The notes below the pieces were generated by a model. That model ran no database searches. It worked only from the letters and a program-made list of their open reading frames with translations, and was not told the origin of the DNA. A stretch of 64,000 nt of DNA from Siniperca chuatsi (Eukaryota > Chordata > Actinopteri > Centrarchiformes > Sinipercidae), in the NCBI RefSeq assembly GCF_020085105.1, contig NC_058062.1, forward strand, positions 8,049,945-8,113,944, given 5' to 3'. Shown piece after piece: positions 51,301-63,603 of the stretch. Every line of letters begins with the position of its first letter. Within the stretch, counting starts at the first letter, position 1. Made by a program: the position numbers and the translations under genes.

Positions 51301-53205
51301 CATTTCTAACATCCTTTTAATTTACCACAAATCTGAGTAAGCACCATGCTCTCTGGTTGGAAAAATATATTCCAGGCATTCCCGACTGGGGTGAGAATCT
51401 ACAGTAATCTCAGGAGGTTGCTTTCATACTTTTGTAATTCTTGATGGGATTCATAAGCTGTACTAAACTATTCAGACTGAGTGTGGCAGTTCCGAAAAAA
51501 GCTAAATGTCTGGTTGCTTCAGCCTCAACACATCCGAATTAAGGTTTGTTCCATCCCTCTGAGATGTTTAACATTTCTTTGTGAACTGACTTAAACAGGC
51601 CCGAATCACCTCTCTCAAGATTTTAGCGCAATCATGAAAAGGACAAAAACATTAATTGTGACATTAAAATAGCTTCAAGGATCTTTAACGGGATCTATTT
51701 AATTGTGCCTAAATACGGTTCCTCAATTTATATGACACCTTAAAGTGCAACTCAGAAACACAAACGGTTTGCCTGATATAGAGCCCTGGGATGTAAATGA
51801 CTTTGGCTAATTGCTGCATTTAGACACCCAGTGCGGTTGAAAAGAGGAGAGCAATTGGAAGGAAGGCATGAGCTGCAGGTGCAATGGGATGAAGTGTGAT
51901 GTCTATTTCCTTTGTAAGAATTGCAATACTGAAAGAAAATGTGTTCATTGTGCCTCATTTTCATTATAGTGAAAATGATGTCTATATCGTCATATCTGTA
52001 CTGCAACTACAGCTGCTACTACTACTGCAGTTACTTCTGTTAAAACCTTCCTGCTATTCCCCTCAAATGATGCAGCCGAAAATCAAATATCTTGTTACTG
52101 AAATTGTACATAATTTGTCAGAGATGGTGTGGAGTCTTTGACAGTGGTGTATATCTCTGTCTTGTGTTTGTCTAAGGATAGTGTGAACATCAGAGAAAAT
52201 CCTCTCAGCTGGTTTTGGTGCTGGAAATGTTTGTGCAGAATGTGCGCAGATGTTTGAGAAATGCATAATTTCAATAAAACAGTTATTTATATTCATACAA
52301 TCTTCATAGCACATTGACTGGCTAATAGTAGCCTATTTGCTGTGAGCAGGAATACAATGAGAAACACACAGAGTGGAGTCTTTTTTTTCTACAAACATCT
52401 TTGCAGTCTTTTATTTCCAGCTTCCAATGTTTTCAGCTCACTGCAGCAGTTCACAAAATTACAGCAGGTATCAGTGAGCTGTTGCACCATTTAGATAAAT
52501 GATTGAGGCATACTGACTCGACCCTGGAGGTTCAATTACGTAAATCTATTCATCGTCCAAATGGAAAGTATTGATTGAATTGACGTTAACAGAGGGATGT
52601 GAGGATGTCCTGTGGAAAGTTGCTTGCAGAGAGAAATGAGTCTTGAGCTGTACGTATACCATTTAGATTCAAAAGTTTTTTTTCCCCCACAACTCTCTAA
52701 CTTGGTAAACATGAAATGAAAGAAATGAGCTGTTTTGCAAATGGACATACAGGACCTCTGGGCTTACAAGATATTCTGACTTGCTCAGAAAACAGCTTTG
52801 TGAATTTACACAAATAAGATTCTTAAGAATCTGAAAATATGAATATACCTCATTTTTGTTTCTATTGGAATTTGTTGAATGATAGAGAAGTTACTTTGCA
52901 GCAGGTTGTGTGTTAAGTGCGTTTTGTGGCTTTAGATGATCTACATGCTGCATAATCTTCTTGTTGTTTGTTAGATTCTTAGACATGAAAGGGAAAAGAA
53001 CTTTGTTAGACTGTAAAAATGTGCTCTGTCTCTGATGAGCGGTGGCACGCTGGCCTGACAAACTGTAGGTTTAATGAACAGTAATTCTAGCTGAAGGAAA
53101 AGAAGAAACTGGCATTGTTTGGCAAAAAATAAACTCTTTCACAACTTTAAGTCATCAGATTTTTTTAGAAACTACAAAATGTAAGGGGATAAACGCTAAA
53201 ATAAA
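48360..53205. other. Non-coding stretch, nothing recognised
   Basis: About 4.8 kb without transposon ends or gene-like frames, apart from the poly(T) tract. If the desert holds conserved regulatory DNA, this comparatively repeat-poor part is a reasonable place to look. Confidence 0.45.
49146..49166. repeat. Poly(T) tract, 21 nt
   Basis: Uninterrupted T run. No retroposed gene sequence was recognised next to it on either strand. Confidence 0.95.
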
Positions 53206-53216
53206 TGCCTTTCAAG

Positions 53217-54105
53217 TAGGGCTGAAACGATTCCTTGAGTAGCTTGATTACTAAAAATTGATTAATCCATATAATTACATAGAGCGCACTGTTTCGCCCG
53301 GATGATTATTACTGTCACATGTAATGCGCTTACGCTGTGTGCGATCAGTGATGGTTCAGAGCATCTTTGGTGTTATATGACAGTGTGGATTACAAAAAGG
53401 AGGAAGAGAGAAAAGGGGTGAGGGGTGCAGAGACAGGCCAGAGAAAGCGACAGAAAGTGTCCACGAAAACTCTGTACAGTGTGTCTATTGTAAAACCGAA
53501 CTAGCCTACCACAATAGCTCGACGTCTATGCTTCAGCATCTCAGCAGAAAACATCCAGTCTATGCATTCTGACACAAGGTATATTAAGGCTACTAAAGAA
53601 TGTAGACTAGGTTAATTATGGCTATATGCACTGGCTAGTTATGTAAATCAATATGGTGGCTAGTTATGATGTGTATATACAAGATATAAGTTAGCTAGGT
53701 TTTGCTCAAGAAAATAACCACAGAAAATAAAATGCTGCGGTCAATTTGTGAAAGCCTGAGCTTCATTCATGTTATTATTATGATAGTTACAGTTCCTGTC
53801 CCTCGTACAAATGCCAAAAGAAGGCTTACGTTATGCCTGAGCTGTAGTTAGGTTGAAACTTGTAGTTCTGAAAGTTAAGTATATATATATACCTTTTGCT
53901 ATAAAAAAAAGGTGTTTTTTTCATTTCAAAATGTTTTCTTTAAAACCCAGAATGTAATATGGCACTTAAATGCACTAAATGGGTTGTTGTTCATTTTAAG
54001 ACACCTTTAATGAAGCAAATGTATTTCTTATTTGATTACTCGATTAATTGATGGCATAATCGGTAGAATACTCGATTACTAAACAAATCGATAGCTGCAG
54101 CCCTA
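53217..54105 (+). mobile_element. hAT-like non-autonomous element with BED-finger remnant
   Basis: 889 bp. Left end TAGGGCTGAAACGATT, right end ATAGCTGCAGCCCTA. Flanks CTTTCAAG and CTTTCAAC match at 7 of 8 positions, an 8-bp hAT target duplication. At about 53478-53571 a plus-strand frame reads CVYCKTELAYHNSSTSMLQ then HLSRKHP: the C-x2-C and H-x4-H spacing of a BED zinc finger, the DNA-binding domain of hAT transposases. A stop follows directly. The rest of the transposase is missing, so the element derives from a longer autonomous one by internal deletion. Confidence 0.88.
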
Positions 54106-55421
54106 CTTTCAACGTTGTATTATTACCTTTAATCTGAATAAAGCCTGTATTTATCTGCTTTGTTCTCCACTTCTGATGTTTGCATAATTGGAACGAACTC
54201 AGCTCATTAAAGACAGCAGTGGCTTTAAGCTTGATGACTCATTGGTCCTCAAAAACAGAAAATTTACAAGGTTAAAATCACAGCAGTCTGGAGTAAATTG
54301 TCAGAGAGGAAATGTTTTAGGTGAAACAGAAGCCATTAGATATGCACATTGACAGGTTTTAATCTGAGAACGAAAAGAATACAACATTTGAACAACAATT
54401 TGACAAAGCAAAAATATCAAAACCAATGTCTTTCAGCTGTCATGGCATATTCTACACTATTAGACTAATATATCCTTTCACCATCAAAACTGCTATTTAA
54501 AAACAAGAAAATCATGCATTAATTGAGTAAATCAGTAATATCAGCTGTAAAGCAAAGTAACATCACCATTAGATAATAAAATAAAAGCACCTAAAATAAA
54601 AGCAATTTTGTGCTATAACTCTCCCAACCAATTTCATGATGTAAAAAATTATTCGTCTTTGCAGTCAACACATACAGAGAGTTGCATAACCTGCAGCAAT
54701 GTTTGTTCCCATTGTTGTTGTTCCATGAATGTGTAGGTAGTGTTCAGTGTGAAAGGGGGGAAAAAAAGCACATTTTGTAATCAACAAAGCCTGATTCCAC
54801 AGAAAGTTTCAGGGTCTCCATATCAATGTGGAATATTATGCCTGTACAAATTGCCTCAATGTCAAGCATGTGCATTAGGTGCTTTAACTCTAAAGGAATA
54901 TAAGAAACAGTGTTCATGGCCATCTAAACTGGAAACATTTGGATTACCAAATGGTGTTCTTGGAATAGCCATTTTTTTCAGTGTCTGTAAACCTTTTATA
55001 CACAGAATCACAAGTGTATCATTAACTGGCAGGTCCCTCCAACATATTATCACACTGGTAGAGTGCTCTGAATAGATTATTCATAGTGCCTGATAACTGT
55101 GTGGGATGTCTGCGTAGGAGTGGGGATAGAAGCAGGATCCACTGAACGACTACCAACAGCCGATATCTTCATCACATTTACAACAGGCTTTCATTTGAGC
55201 AGACATACATTTAAGTAGTAATTTCAGGTTTTTTAACAGCACTAGTTTAACAGAGAAAGGCCAAATAATGGAAGTTTCTTCATCGTCCTCAGGGTAAAAG
55301 GAGCTAACTGAAGTGGTCTGAATGATTCGTCTCTGCTGAACATCAACCATGTCACTGTCAACAAATCAACAAATCCATACAAGTCAGTAGTGTAAAAATC
55401 CTGTGTGTGTGCCCTTAGAAT

Positions 55422-55650
55422 TAGGGCTGCAACAAATGATTATTTGCAAGTTTATAAGTTTCCAGTGTCCAAACTGCTGGTTCGATAACTGTTCCAAAAC
55501 TCAAAGATATTCACATTGCAAAGATATAAAATAGAGTAAACCAGCAAATCCTCACAATTTAAGAAGCTGGAACTAGTGAATGTGTCACAGTTTTGCTTGA
55601 TAAACAACTCAAACAATAAGTTGATTATCAAAATAGTCATTTCAGTGTTA
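55422..55650. mobile_element. hAT-like MITE fragment (TAGGGCTGCAACAAATGATT...)
   Basis: Left end intact; interior 'aaactcaaagatattcaca', 'cacaatttaagaagctgga' and 'ttgattatcaaaatagtca' match the common fish unit. The right end CAGCCCTA is missing. Confidence 0.78.
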
Positions 55651-55859
55651 CTTGAAATAGGCTAGATCTTAATTGGAGCCTGGCCGGTATTGGATTTCTG
55701 AGGTTGATATAATGATGATTGAGAGCTATATAAATCTGATAAAAATGATTTTTATTGGCTCTTATAAATTTGTTTTTAAAAGAGTTATAACCAAGATATT
55801 TTGAGCAGGGCATTTGAAAAAATCAGACAACCATGTCTGATTTTACAACCATGTCTACA

Positions 55860-56310
55860 ACCATGCTGGTAGCTCGGTGAGGCTGTATTTAGCCACAGTG
55901 GTGCTTTGAGTTAATTGCTAATACTAATGTCATTAGTTTAGCAGGTGTTTGGTCATAAACCAAAGTATTGGACAAATAAAAATTTTGACCTGGTGATGGC
56001 ACTGAAGGAAAAGGAATTTCATCACCAAAGTCATTAGGATTCATCGTCTAGAAATCATGAATGTCTGTACCAAATTTTTTACCAATCCATCAAGTCGATG
56101 TTTAGATCTGCTGGTTGTGCTAGAGAAAAAGTCAGAGGATCACTGAAGTCAGAGTGATTCATCCTCTGCAGACCATGAATGTCGGTAGAACATTTCATGG
56201 CAATCCATCCAGTAGTTGGTGAGAAATTTCAGTCTGGATCAAAGTGGTGGTCTGAGACAGACTGCCCGACCAACAGACAAACAGACATTGTCATCATAGA
56301 ACCACTAGCA
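55860..56310 (+). repeat. Interspersed fish repeat, copy D
   Basis: 'gctttgagttaattgctaat', 'ggtcataaaccaaagtattg', 'gattcatcctctgcagacc', 'atttcatggcaatccatcca' and 'actagcatggctaataaac' match copy A in the same order. The middle block ('aggattcatcgtctagaaat' / 'gtgattcatcctctgcagac') is present twice. Confidence 0.8.
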
Positions 56311-56319
56311 TGGCTAATA

Positions 56320-58812
56320 AACTTGTCAGTGCTCTCCGTTGGACACAGTTTCTTAATGGTCTCAAATATATCTTCAGCATTTCTCTGCTTATCGGCCAAT
56401 TATATACTCTGATAAAGATAACTCTGCAATACGCAATTATCACCCCATATATCGCCCAGGCCAATTTATTAATCTAGCTCTACTCTTGATGTTATTGTTC
56501 AAGGAAACATAAGTATTTGACCAGTGCTACATGTCAAGAATATGGATTACTGATACTGACCAAAAAGGATCATGCATTTTATCTTGTTACATAGAAATGT
56601 GTGCAACACTCTACAGCTCTACTGTACTATTGTATTGCAGTGATACATCATGAGTGAATTTCATGGATAATATGGTGGAATTGTTTTTAGCAGTATTCTA
56701 TCTTTTATGGAGCCAGAGTGAGTCAAAGTTAAATGAAAGGAACTTTTTCTGGCTCAACATATGCACTTACAGTTTTAGTATTCGTGGAGCATTTGAAGAG
56801 GCTAAAGGCTTTGTTTGAGATGTAATCATGTCTCAAATTAACACAAAAGGTTTAAGTATGATGCTCATCGGAGGTCAAATAGAGACACTCCCTGAAGATA
56901 AAATGGGCAGGTAAAGGTGGCGGGCGACACCAAGAAGACCATGTAGGTGCGATAAGCCGTATATCAGGAATACTAATGTTAAACAGTGCCCTGAAATTCT
57001 AATTGTGTTCCTGTTAATCAACAAGACTGACAACAGGCAGGGCAAGCTCTAGAGGACTGGGAGGAAATCTATTAACATACAATATGTTGTTGTGCTTGTT
57101 AAAATAATGGAAAAGCTTTGGGGTGGGGGTGACCGGGTTAGGTGCATTGTTCTCCTTGCTGTCGCTTTAGTTAATTGCAAATCCGAACCCTTTAAAGCCT
57201 TATGGGAGTTTGTGCAGTTTGACAAGCTTCATGAAGACTTGAACTCCACACTCCCAATGAATTGTGTCTCTGGGTAATCTTAATTGAACATATTTTGGCC
57301 ATGCAGCTTACATTGTTTTGGCACTTATTAATAGCACGCTGAAGGAGAATTCTAATGCGGCTTCTACAGTTGAAATAAGAGCTAAACAAGAGTTCAGATC
57401 TCTTTGGCCTGCAGAGGCCGGTAATGCTTGACTTGTCACTACAACTCCTCTAATTGGGCCCTAGGTGAAGACAGGATGGGGTTTTAGAGACTTTCAGATC
57501 TATTCTTATGACGCAATCGTGGTTTAGATTTGAATGTCTTTGCTGTCTAATAAAAAGCACTATGGATAGCAGTCTGCAGTAGGAAATTAGTTTTACAGGT
57601 CATTTTCCTCAAAAAAAGCCTTGGAAGGTATTAAAAAGTCTTAAATTTAATTTACAAATACATACGTACAGTAACATTAGTTACAATATTTTTTTTTTTG
57701 TATGTGGTTGCGGGCTGTGAACACTGTTGCTACTGCTAGCCACAGTAGCTAGGAACCTCATCGTCTCATTGGTTAATCCATCCATCAATTTTCTGCTGCT
57801 TATCTTGGTGCAGGTCACGTTAATTGATTAAATCTATTACTGGTCTTTTGCTAGTTTCTCCAACATTACCTACTCTAGCTTTAATAAATAATTGTAGGCC
57901 CTTATTACCAGTACAGTTGCAAAAAGTAATTTGGTGAACACTGCAGAAACCCTGGATAAGGTCTATATAGTAACTTACAACTACACATTCAGGTTTTGTC
58001 ACAATTGCCCAAATTGGTCCAAAGGATCTATTTCCTGTTTTCTTTGAAGTGGCAGGTGGGAGATTTGAATTTAACAAATATTTACCTGATAAAACTGAAA
58101 CATACAGACTCAATAAGCCTCTGCAGTAGTACTGTAACAGAGCAAACTGAGCCTGATGTGGGTGCTCACTGCTTGTGACAGAAAGTTCACAAGCCTGGGT
58201 CCCGGGGGTGCTGTGCAGAGAGGCTTCACCACCATGCCTCATCCTCACAGTAGACATGGACAGCAGAGAGTGGCAGCCCCGAGGGAGGGCCACTCAGTCC
58301 TGTCTGCTCGCTGGCCAAGGCACAGACATGTACTGTCAGATATGTCTTTCCACTGGGTAGCCAAACTTTTGTGGTTACATGAAACTACATGGCCTCTTTA
58401 CCCCTTATCTCTAGATTTTTGGCAGGTTTTGAAATTTTACCATTTCTGTACCCTCGGGTTTGCGACAGAGAAAGTGTGAAACTGTCACGAAGGTTGAGTT
58501 GAGGCCAAGATAAAAGGTGTGACGATGTCTTCTCCTGGCAAATACAGAAACCTCCTTTACTGGGCGTTCATACCAAAAATAGCACTATATATAAAAAGAA
58601 AAAAACAAACAACAAAATGCAACAGACTGTGTTGGTGTGGTCGTGTTGCTACAGGTACCGATGAGAAGATGAAAATCAATCCAGAAGGAGCAGTTTCAGT
58701 AATAGATCCGTTAAGTGTATATATGTGGCTTAACAGATGCCAAAACAGCAGTTTATAATACTGTGAGACAGGATTTTTGACAATTGTGAGGTAAATAGGA
58801 GAAAAAATGCTA
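56320..58812. other. Non-coding stretch
   Basis: Holds the longest open frame of the desert (minus strand, 57820-58293, 157 codons) which has no recognisable similarity. The G+C-richer block at 58180-58330 also lacks a convincing exon. The segment 57180-57500 has little low-complexity sequence and might be conserved non-coding DNA, but this cannot be told here. Confidence 0.4.
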
Positions 58813-58819
58813 CTCTGGT

Positions 58820-59324
58820 TAGGGCTGCCCTTATTATGGTAAAAATCACTATTATTTGGGTCAGTATTGAGATGACTATTATTTAACACGATTACTCTTT
58901 GACTTAGGAAACATCATGCATTTATTGAACTTTTAAAAAAAAAGTGTTTCGAATGCTTCTTTTCTTTTAGTGTTATATATGCATTGCCCCAAAAATCCCA
59001 AATAGCCCATGAAATAAGAAATAGTAATCCAACATTATTAACTTTAAACGCCATCTTAGAGTGCAAGAGGATGACAGAAATGCAGTGTTTCCCCTAGGTT
59101 GACTGCTTTGACCCCATGTTGGCTCAATGAGAGTGACTTTGGGCCTTTAGGGAGGGGCGAGAGTGCACCGCTGTAAAGGAAAGGGGTACCCTTGATTTAT
59201 AACAGAAGACAAAACAAGAGCATCATTGCAAAATGGAATGCGGTTTTATTTTGATTATCTTGTTTTCCTCGTTGGAAGTCAAAATCGTAATTGAAAATAA
59301 AATTTGATTATTCGCCCAGCCCTA
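58820..59324. mobile_element. hAT-like MITE with target duplication
   Basis: 505 bp between TAGGGCTG (left) and CAGCCCTA (right). Flanks ACTCTGGT and GCTCTGGT match at 7 of 8 positions. The interior near both ends is rich in ACTATTATTTGGG / TTTGATTATTCG words. No coding frame. Confidence 0.88.
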
Positions 59325-59334
59325 GCTCTGGTTA

Positions 59335-60545
59335 CAAGGCATTCTACCTGGAATGTTCACTTGAAAATGCTAATGTGTCGATCTGAATAAGAACTCATGC
59401 AATGTTACACTCTTACTTTCAATAGTTTAGTTTAATTTGACTGGGGATGGGGTGCTGTTTATCCAATCTGAAACCAGCATTGAATCCTCTTATAGAATCC
59501 TTTTGAATCTCTTATCATATATTTGCTGCATGTAACTGAATTAGGGAGAGGCACTGCTGGACCATACATGTGACAAAAGTTTTGATGTTGATATTCAAAT
59601 AACTCTGAAAAGTGTTTTGCCAGATAAATTAATACTGGATATATATTTATTTTCTGAGACATTTGCTAAATGATAAATGATTTCAGAAATATACATTGCT
59701 TTTTGAAGGAAATAAAAGATTTGTTATACTCTGAGATTAACAAATTGGGGTATTTAGCACTCGCACTCAATCCAAACTGGAACTGGCCATCTGAACCCAA
59801 ACCCAGTTGTCACTAGTGTGTGTCTTCCTCGTGCCTTGCATTTTGGGCCACTACCCTGAATAGTTCAAGCCGAACATTTCAGCTATGCCATGCATTTCGT
59901 TAATGTTACTCTGGTTGATTGAACTGCTCCACTGTCAGATAAAAATAGTGCACGGGACCTCATGTGACGTCTTAAGTGCTGTAAAAGTAGGGCAAAGGCC
60001 TGAGGAGGCTAAGTGTTTCATTAGGGTTATAAAGTTGGCACCTCCATTCAGAGCTGGTTCACTGACATGGGCCCACAAACCTCCAGGAGGCTCAGCATTT
60101 AATTTTGCCACCTTCATACCCACTCTGGGTGCTCATTGCAGTATACTGTATTTACTATAGTGTGCATTCCTTAAGGTTCAGAATTAGCCCACAGTATATA
60201 AAACTAATAATCCCCAAACTTAACATCAGTGTAACAACAGTAGGCTGATGAGTAATGGGCTAATAACCCTGCTGCCTAAAAGGATCCAGTCTGCCATTTA
60301 AGTTTCCAGTTAAAAATGGCAGCTCCAGCTGTCATTGGCTAGAGGGATGGACGTTTATGTTTAGTTTTTCTAGCAGGTCAGAAATTGCATATCATAAGCA
60401 AGCAATGGGATTAACAATGTAGAGAGACTACAAAATAGGCTGTGGACACTTTTCAATTCCTGCCTATACAGCTGCATCATAGACTATCCTCCCAAGAATA
60501 ACATCATCAGTCGGTTTCAGCAAGTGCCCCCTTATCTCATTATGG
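59335..60545. other. Non-coding stretch, nothing recognised
   Basis: No gene or repeat ends seen. Confidence 0.5.
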
Positions 60546-60546
60546 G

Positions 60547-60640
60547 AATAATAATAATAATAATAATAAAAAAACTTTATTTATAGAGCACTTATCAAAA
60601 CAAAGTACAAAGTGCTTCACAACAAGAGAAATAAAATACC
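60547..60640 (-). repeat. LINE/SINE 3' tail (L2/CR1 type)
   Basis: On the minus strand GAAGCACTTTGTACTTTGTT ... TGCTCTATAAATAAAGTTTTTTTATTATTATT. Same tail type as at 29418. Confidence 0.72.
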
Positions 60641-60679
60641 ACAGTGAATTGCGTGACCAATCATGGAAGTTCCAGTACT

Positions 60680-61756
60680 AACACGTCATGAGACAAACCA
60701 ATCATCTTGAGTTGTACATCCCCTGGTGCCCTACACGGCATTCTCAAGAGTATTTCGTTCACTTACCCTACACATGCAAGCAGGGCTGTGTTGTGAGATA
60801 CCTCACTCAGTTTTCAGAGAACCGGGGTTACCCTGGTAACCAAAAGTTCCAAACCTCGCTTGGTATCTCACTATAAGAGATGCGGCCCACTCCCGATTTG
60901 CATGCTCTGAAGCCCATAACACCTCGACCCAGAACTGTCGACACCACAAGCTGGGCTTGGGCTAATACACAGTTAACATGTACCCACACTCAGGACCGAG
61001 TGAATTAAGACGGCTCCCACTCACCTCTTCAAAAGATGGTGGGTGAAAGGCAAGTAACTCCAGCGAGGGGCAGCTATGAGAAGACTCGATAACCTTAGGC
61101 ACAAAAGCAGGGTTAGGGTGCAACATCACCTTTCTGTGGTCAGGGGAAAACTGACAGACAACACATGTAATTCACTTATTTGTATGGCTTTATATGAGCA
61201 TGATGGAGCCTCGGGGGCTAGGTTCCATTCACAAACCTCCCCTCGAACACAGCTCCCCAGCCTGTCAATGAAGCATCTGTTGTCGCTGTTTTCCTCATAA
61301 CTACTGTTCCGAATGGGACGCCGGAGGTGAGCACCACCGGGTCTCTCCAATGACATTCTGGGGAAACCCTCACCATTTGACTGCGATGACTTTGTACGTC
61401 CAGACGTAGGGAGGACACCCAGCATTGGCATCTTTAATAACCCCTGAAGAACAACAGAAATTACTGAGGCCATCAGCCTTGTCAGGCGGAGGAAGGCTTG
61501 TAACAAGACTGACTTCCCCCGGCGAAACACCGAGGTGTTGGCAAAATTTCTCCACTCTATCTTGTGACAGAAAAGTCAGAAAAGAAACAGAATTGATTTC
61601 AAGTCCCAAATACTCTATATTCCGAGAGGGAAACAAGACGCTCTTCTCGTAATTTACACTGAAGCCCAAGCTGGAGAGGCTGCTTAACAGCGCATGAGTG
61701 TCTCTCTCTTCCTCCCCGCTGGGAGCGCAAAGGAGAAAATCGTCCAAATACACCAA
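60680..61756 (-). mobile_element. DIRS-like tyrosine-recombinase retrotransposon, truncated and broken
   Basis: Minus strand. At 61756-61660 the frame holds the reverse-transcriptase catalytic box VYLDDFLLCAPSGEEE, then FSVNYEKSVLFPSRNIEYLG. After frameshifts, 61340-61240 gives GVPFGTVVMRKTATTDAS and TGWGAVFEGR, the DIRS-style RNase H start. Near 61110-61030 PAFVPKVIESSHSCPSLELL resembles the start of the recombinase region of fish DIRS elements. The YLDD-to-RNase H distance is shorter than in a complete element, so internal deletion is likely. Upstream RT, gag and most of the recombinase are missing. A Ty3-type origin is less likely because of the TDASLTGWGA motif. Confidence 0.8.
60792..60880. 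repeat. Nested inverted repeat next to the DIRS fragment
   Basis: Outer arms TGAGATACC (60796-60804) and GGTATCTCA (60862-60870); inner near-palindrome GGTTACCCTGGTAACC near 60826-60841. It could be a terminal or junction repeat of the DIRS element. Confidence 0.65.
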
Positions 61757-61769
61757 TACTCTGAGACTC

Positions 61770-63106
61770 GTGGTTCAGTACTTTAACAGCGGAGACAGCT
61801 GTTCGTTTCCCATTTAAAACAGACAGTCAACATTGTGTTTTTTTAAAATCATGACTATGGTCATTCCCTAACCTTAACCATGTGTTTATTATTGTAACCA
61901 TGATGAACAAGATCCCCTAACTTTAACGAAGTAGTAATTTTAACCGAAACCATAATCTTTCCATAAACTTAAACAAACCTTAACTATAGTGTTGACACAT
62001 CATAAAACAGATTTTATTTTCCAACAGTGATTTGTAAGGGTTTTGGAAGATAAATGATGGCTGCCGATAGGGGCGTCTGGTCAGAAAAAACTTGATACGT
62101 GCTGTTCTAGAGGGCATGGACTAAGGACGTAGTTTGTTGATTAATTTTGAGGACTTGTTGGTTCCATAACAGGGAAGATTAAAGCATCTATCTTTACCTG
62201 TGACATGCATTTCCACGTTTTTGGCCTCAAACCGCCCCTTCTGTCCAACTTTGGGTCCAGACACAGCAAAGCATTGATGTAGTGATTAGAAATGCTCGTA
62301 AAGTTATAGAAGAAGAAGTTACTACTCATACATTAGTTAAATGCACACCCTGAGTGGCAGGTTCATAACCCATGCAGAGTAATGTCGTTGCGGAGAGTGC
62401 CGTTTCAGCTTTTATAGCCTTTCAGAATTTTTTTTCTTGATGTCAGTTAAAAATCTCTGATATGTAATCTTGCCAAAACCAATTAGGCTACAGTAAATCT
62501 GAATCTAGAATTCCCACATCATAATGGAAGCACTCTTCCGAGACACATGCCAGAACTGCAGAGTTAATTAATCCCTGAAATCAGAGGTCTGATGAAATAA
62601 GAGCTGAATGTTGCCCCTCCCAAGACAACTGTTAACAAAGCTGTTCTGCTCATATTAGTTCTGCAAACTGCTTATCAGACAGTTCTAAATCTAAAGCCTA
62701 ACACGCCACTTTCAATCAAGTGTTGCTCTTATGACTTGAACTGAAAGCATGATTGTGACCCAAAGTATTCACCAAAGGGCCATTGAATTGTAGCCCTGTG
62801 GGAACTGTATTGATCAAGGCAGAACATGCAGTATCTAAGTGGAAAGATCTGTTATTTCCCAACCTGGGGCCAGATTTATAAACAATACGTATGCATAAAA
62901 ACCATGCATATGCCATTTCCACCACATAATATGGTATTTATAACAGAATGTGCAGTATACACAGCGTTCTGTAAAATGTCAATCAAAGGTGCATTTATAA
63001 ACTTAATTTTACATGATTTTATGAATGATTTGAGCCATAATTTTCTTGTTAATGATCTTTTAATTTGATCCAGAATTGTGAAGCGCTTTGTAAAGTCTGT
63101 TTCAAT
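61770..63106. other. Non-coding stretch, nothing recognised
   Basis: 61850-62000 is rich in 'aaccttaacc' / 'ctaactttaac' words. No gene. Confidence 0.45.
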
Positions 63107-63114
63107 ATGAGCTC

Positions 63115-63340
63115 TAGGGCTGCACCAACGACTAATTTATCGAATATTTTTTATTACTCGATTAATATAACAATTCATTTACCCAAAATAAATATCAAAA
63201 ACTTAATATTTCAATATTTTATTCAATAATTTTCTCTTAAAAACAAACAAATTAACTAGAAACAAAGTTTGTACTGCAGGGCATTATTCTGCATCAAAAC
63301 ATACATTTGTCTATTGAAAATATTATAATATTTCTTAAGA

Positions 63341-63389
<49 letters not shown>

Positions 63390-63603
63390 TGCTCTGCATG
63401 TGCAAGCCGCATGGGAGGGGTAGAGCAAGGGGAGATTGTAGGTGAGGTTTCTGTGCTGCAGCTTGTTCTCCGGGGGAATCCATGTTTTGACTGGGTGCAG
63501 CCATACTTCATTGAGACGCGCCGACGCAAATTATGTGACATGTAAATTGACGTATTTCTGTAATCGATGACGTTGATGATGTCTATGAATTGCCCCAGCC
63601 CTA
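63115..63603. mobile_element. hAT-like MITE with perfect 8-bp target duplication
   Basis: 489 bp. Left end TAGGGCTGCACCAACGACTA, right end GAATTGCCCCAGCCCTA. The flanking 8-mers are identical, ATGAGCTC at 63107-63114 and 63604-63611. An (AG)n tract lies inside. Confidence 0.93.
63344..63387. repeat. (AG)n microsatellite inside the MITE
   Basis: 44 nt of AG dinucleotide. Confidence 0.97.

Noticed and set aside
54740..55075. 111-codon plus-strand frame
   Set aside because: No similarity and no supporting signals.
57820..58293. 157-codon minus-strand frame as a novel gene
   Set aside because: No domain, no splice-site support, no similarity. Length is within chance expectation for the region.
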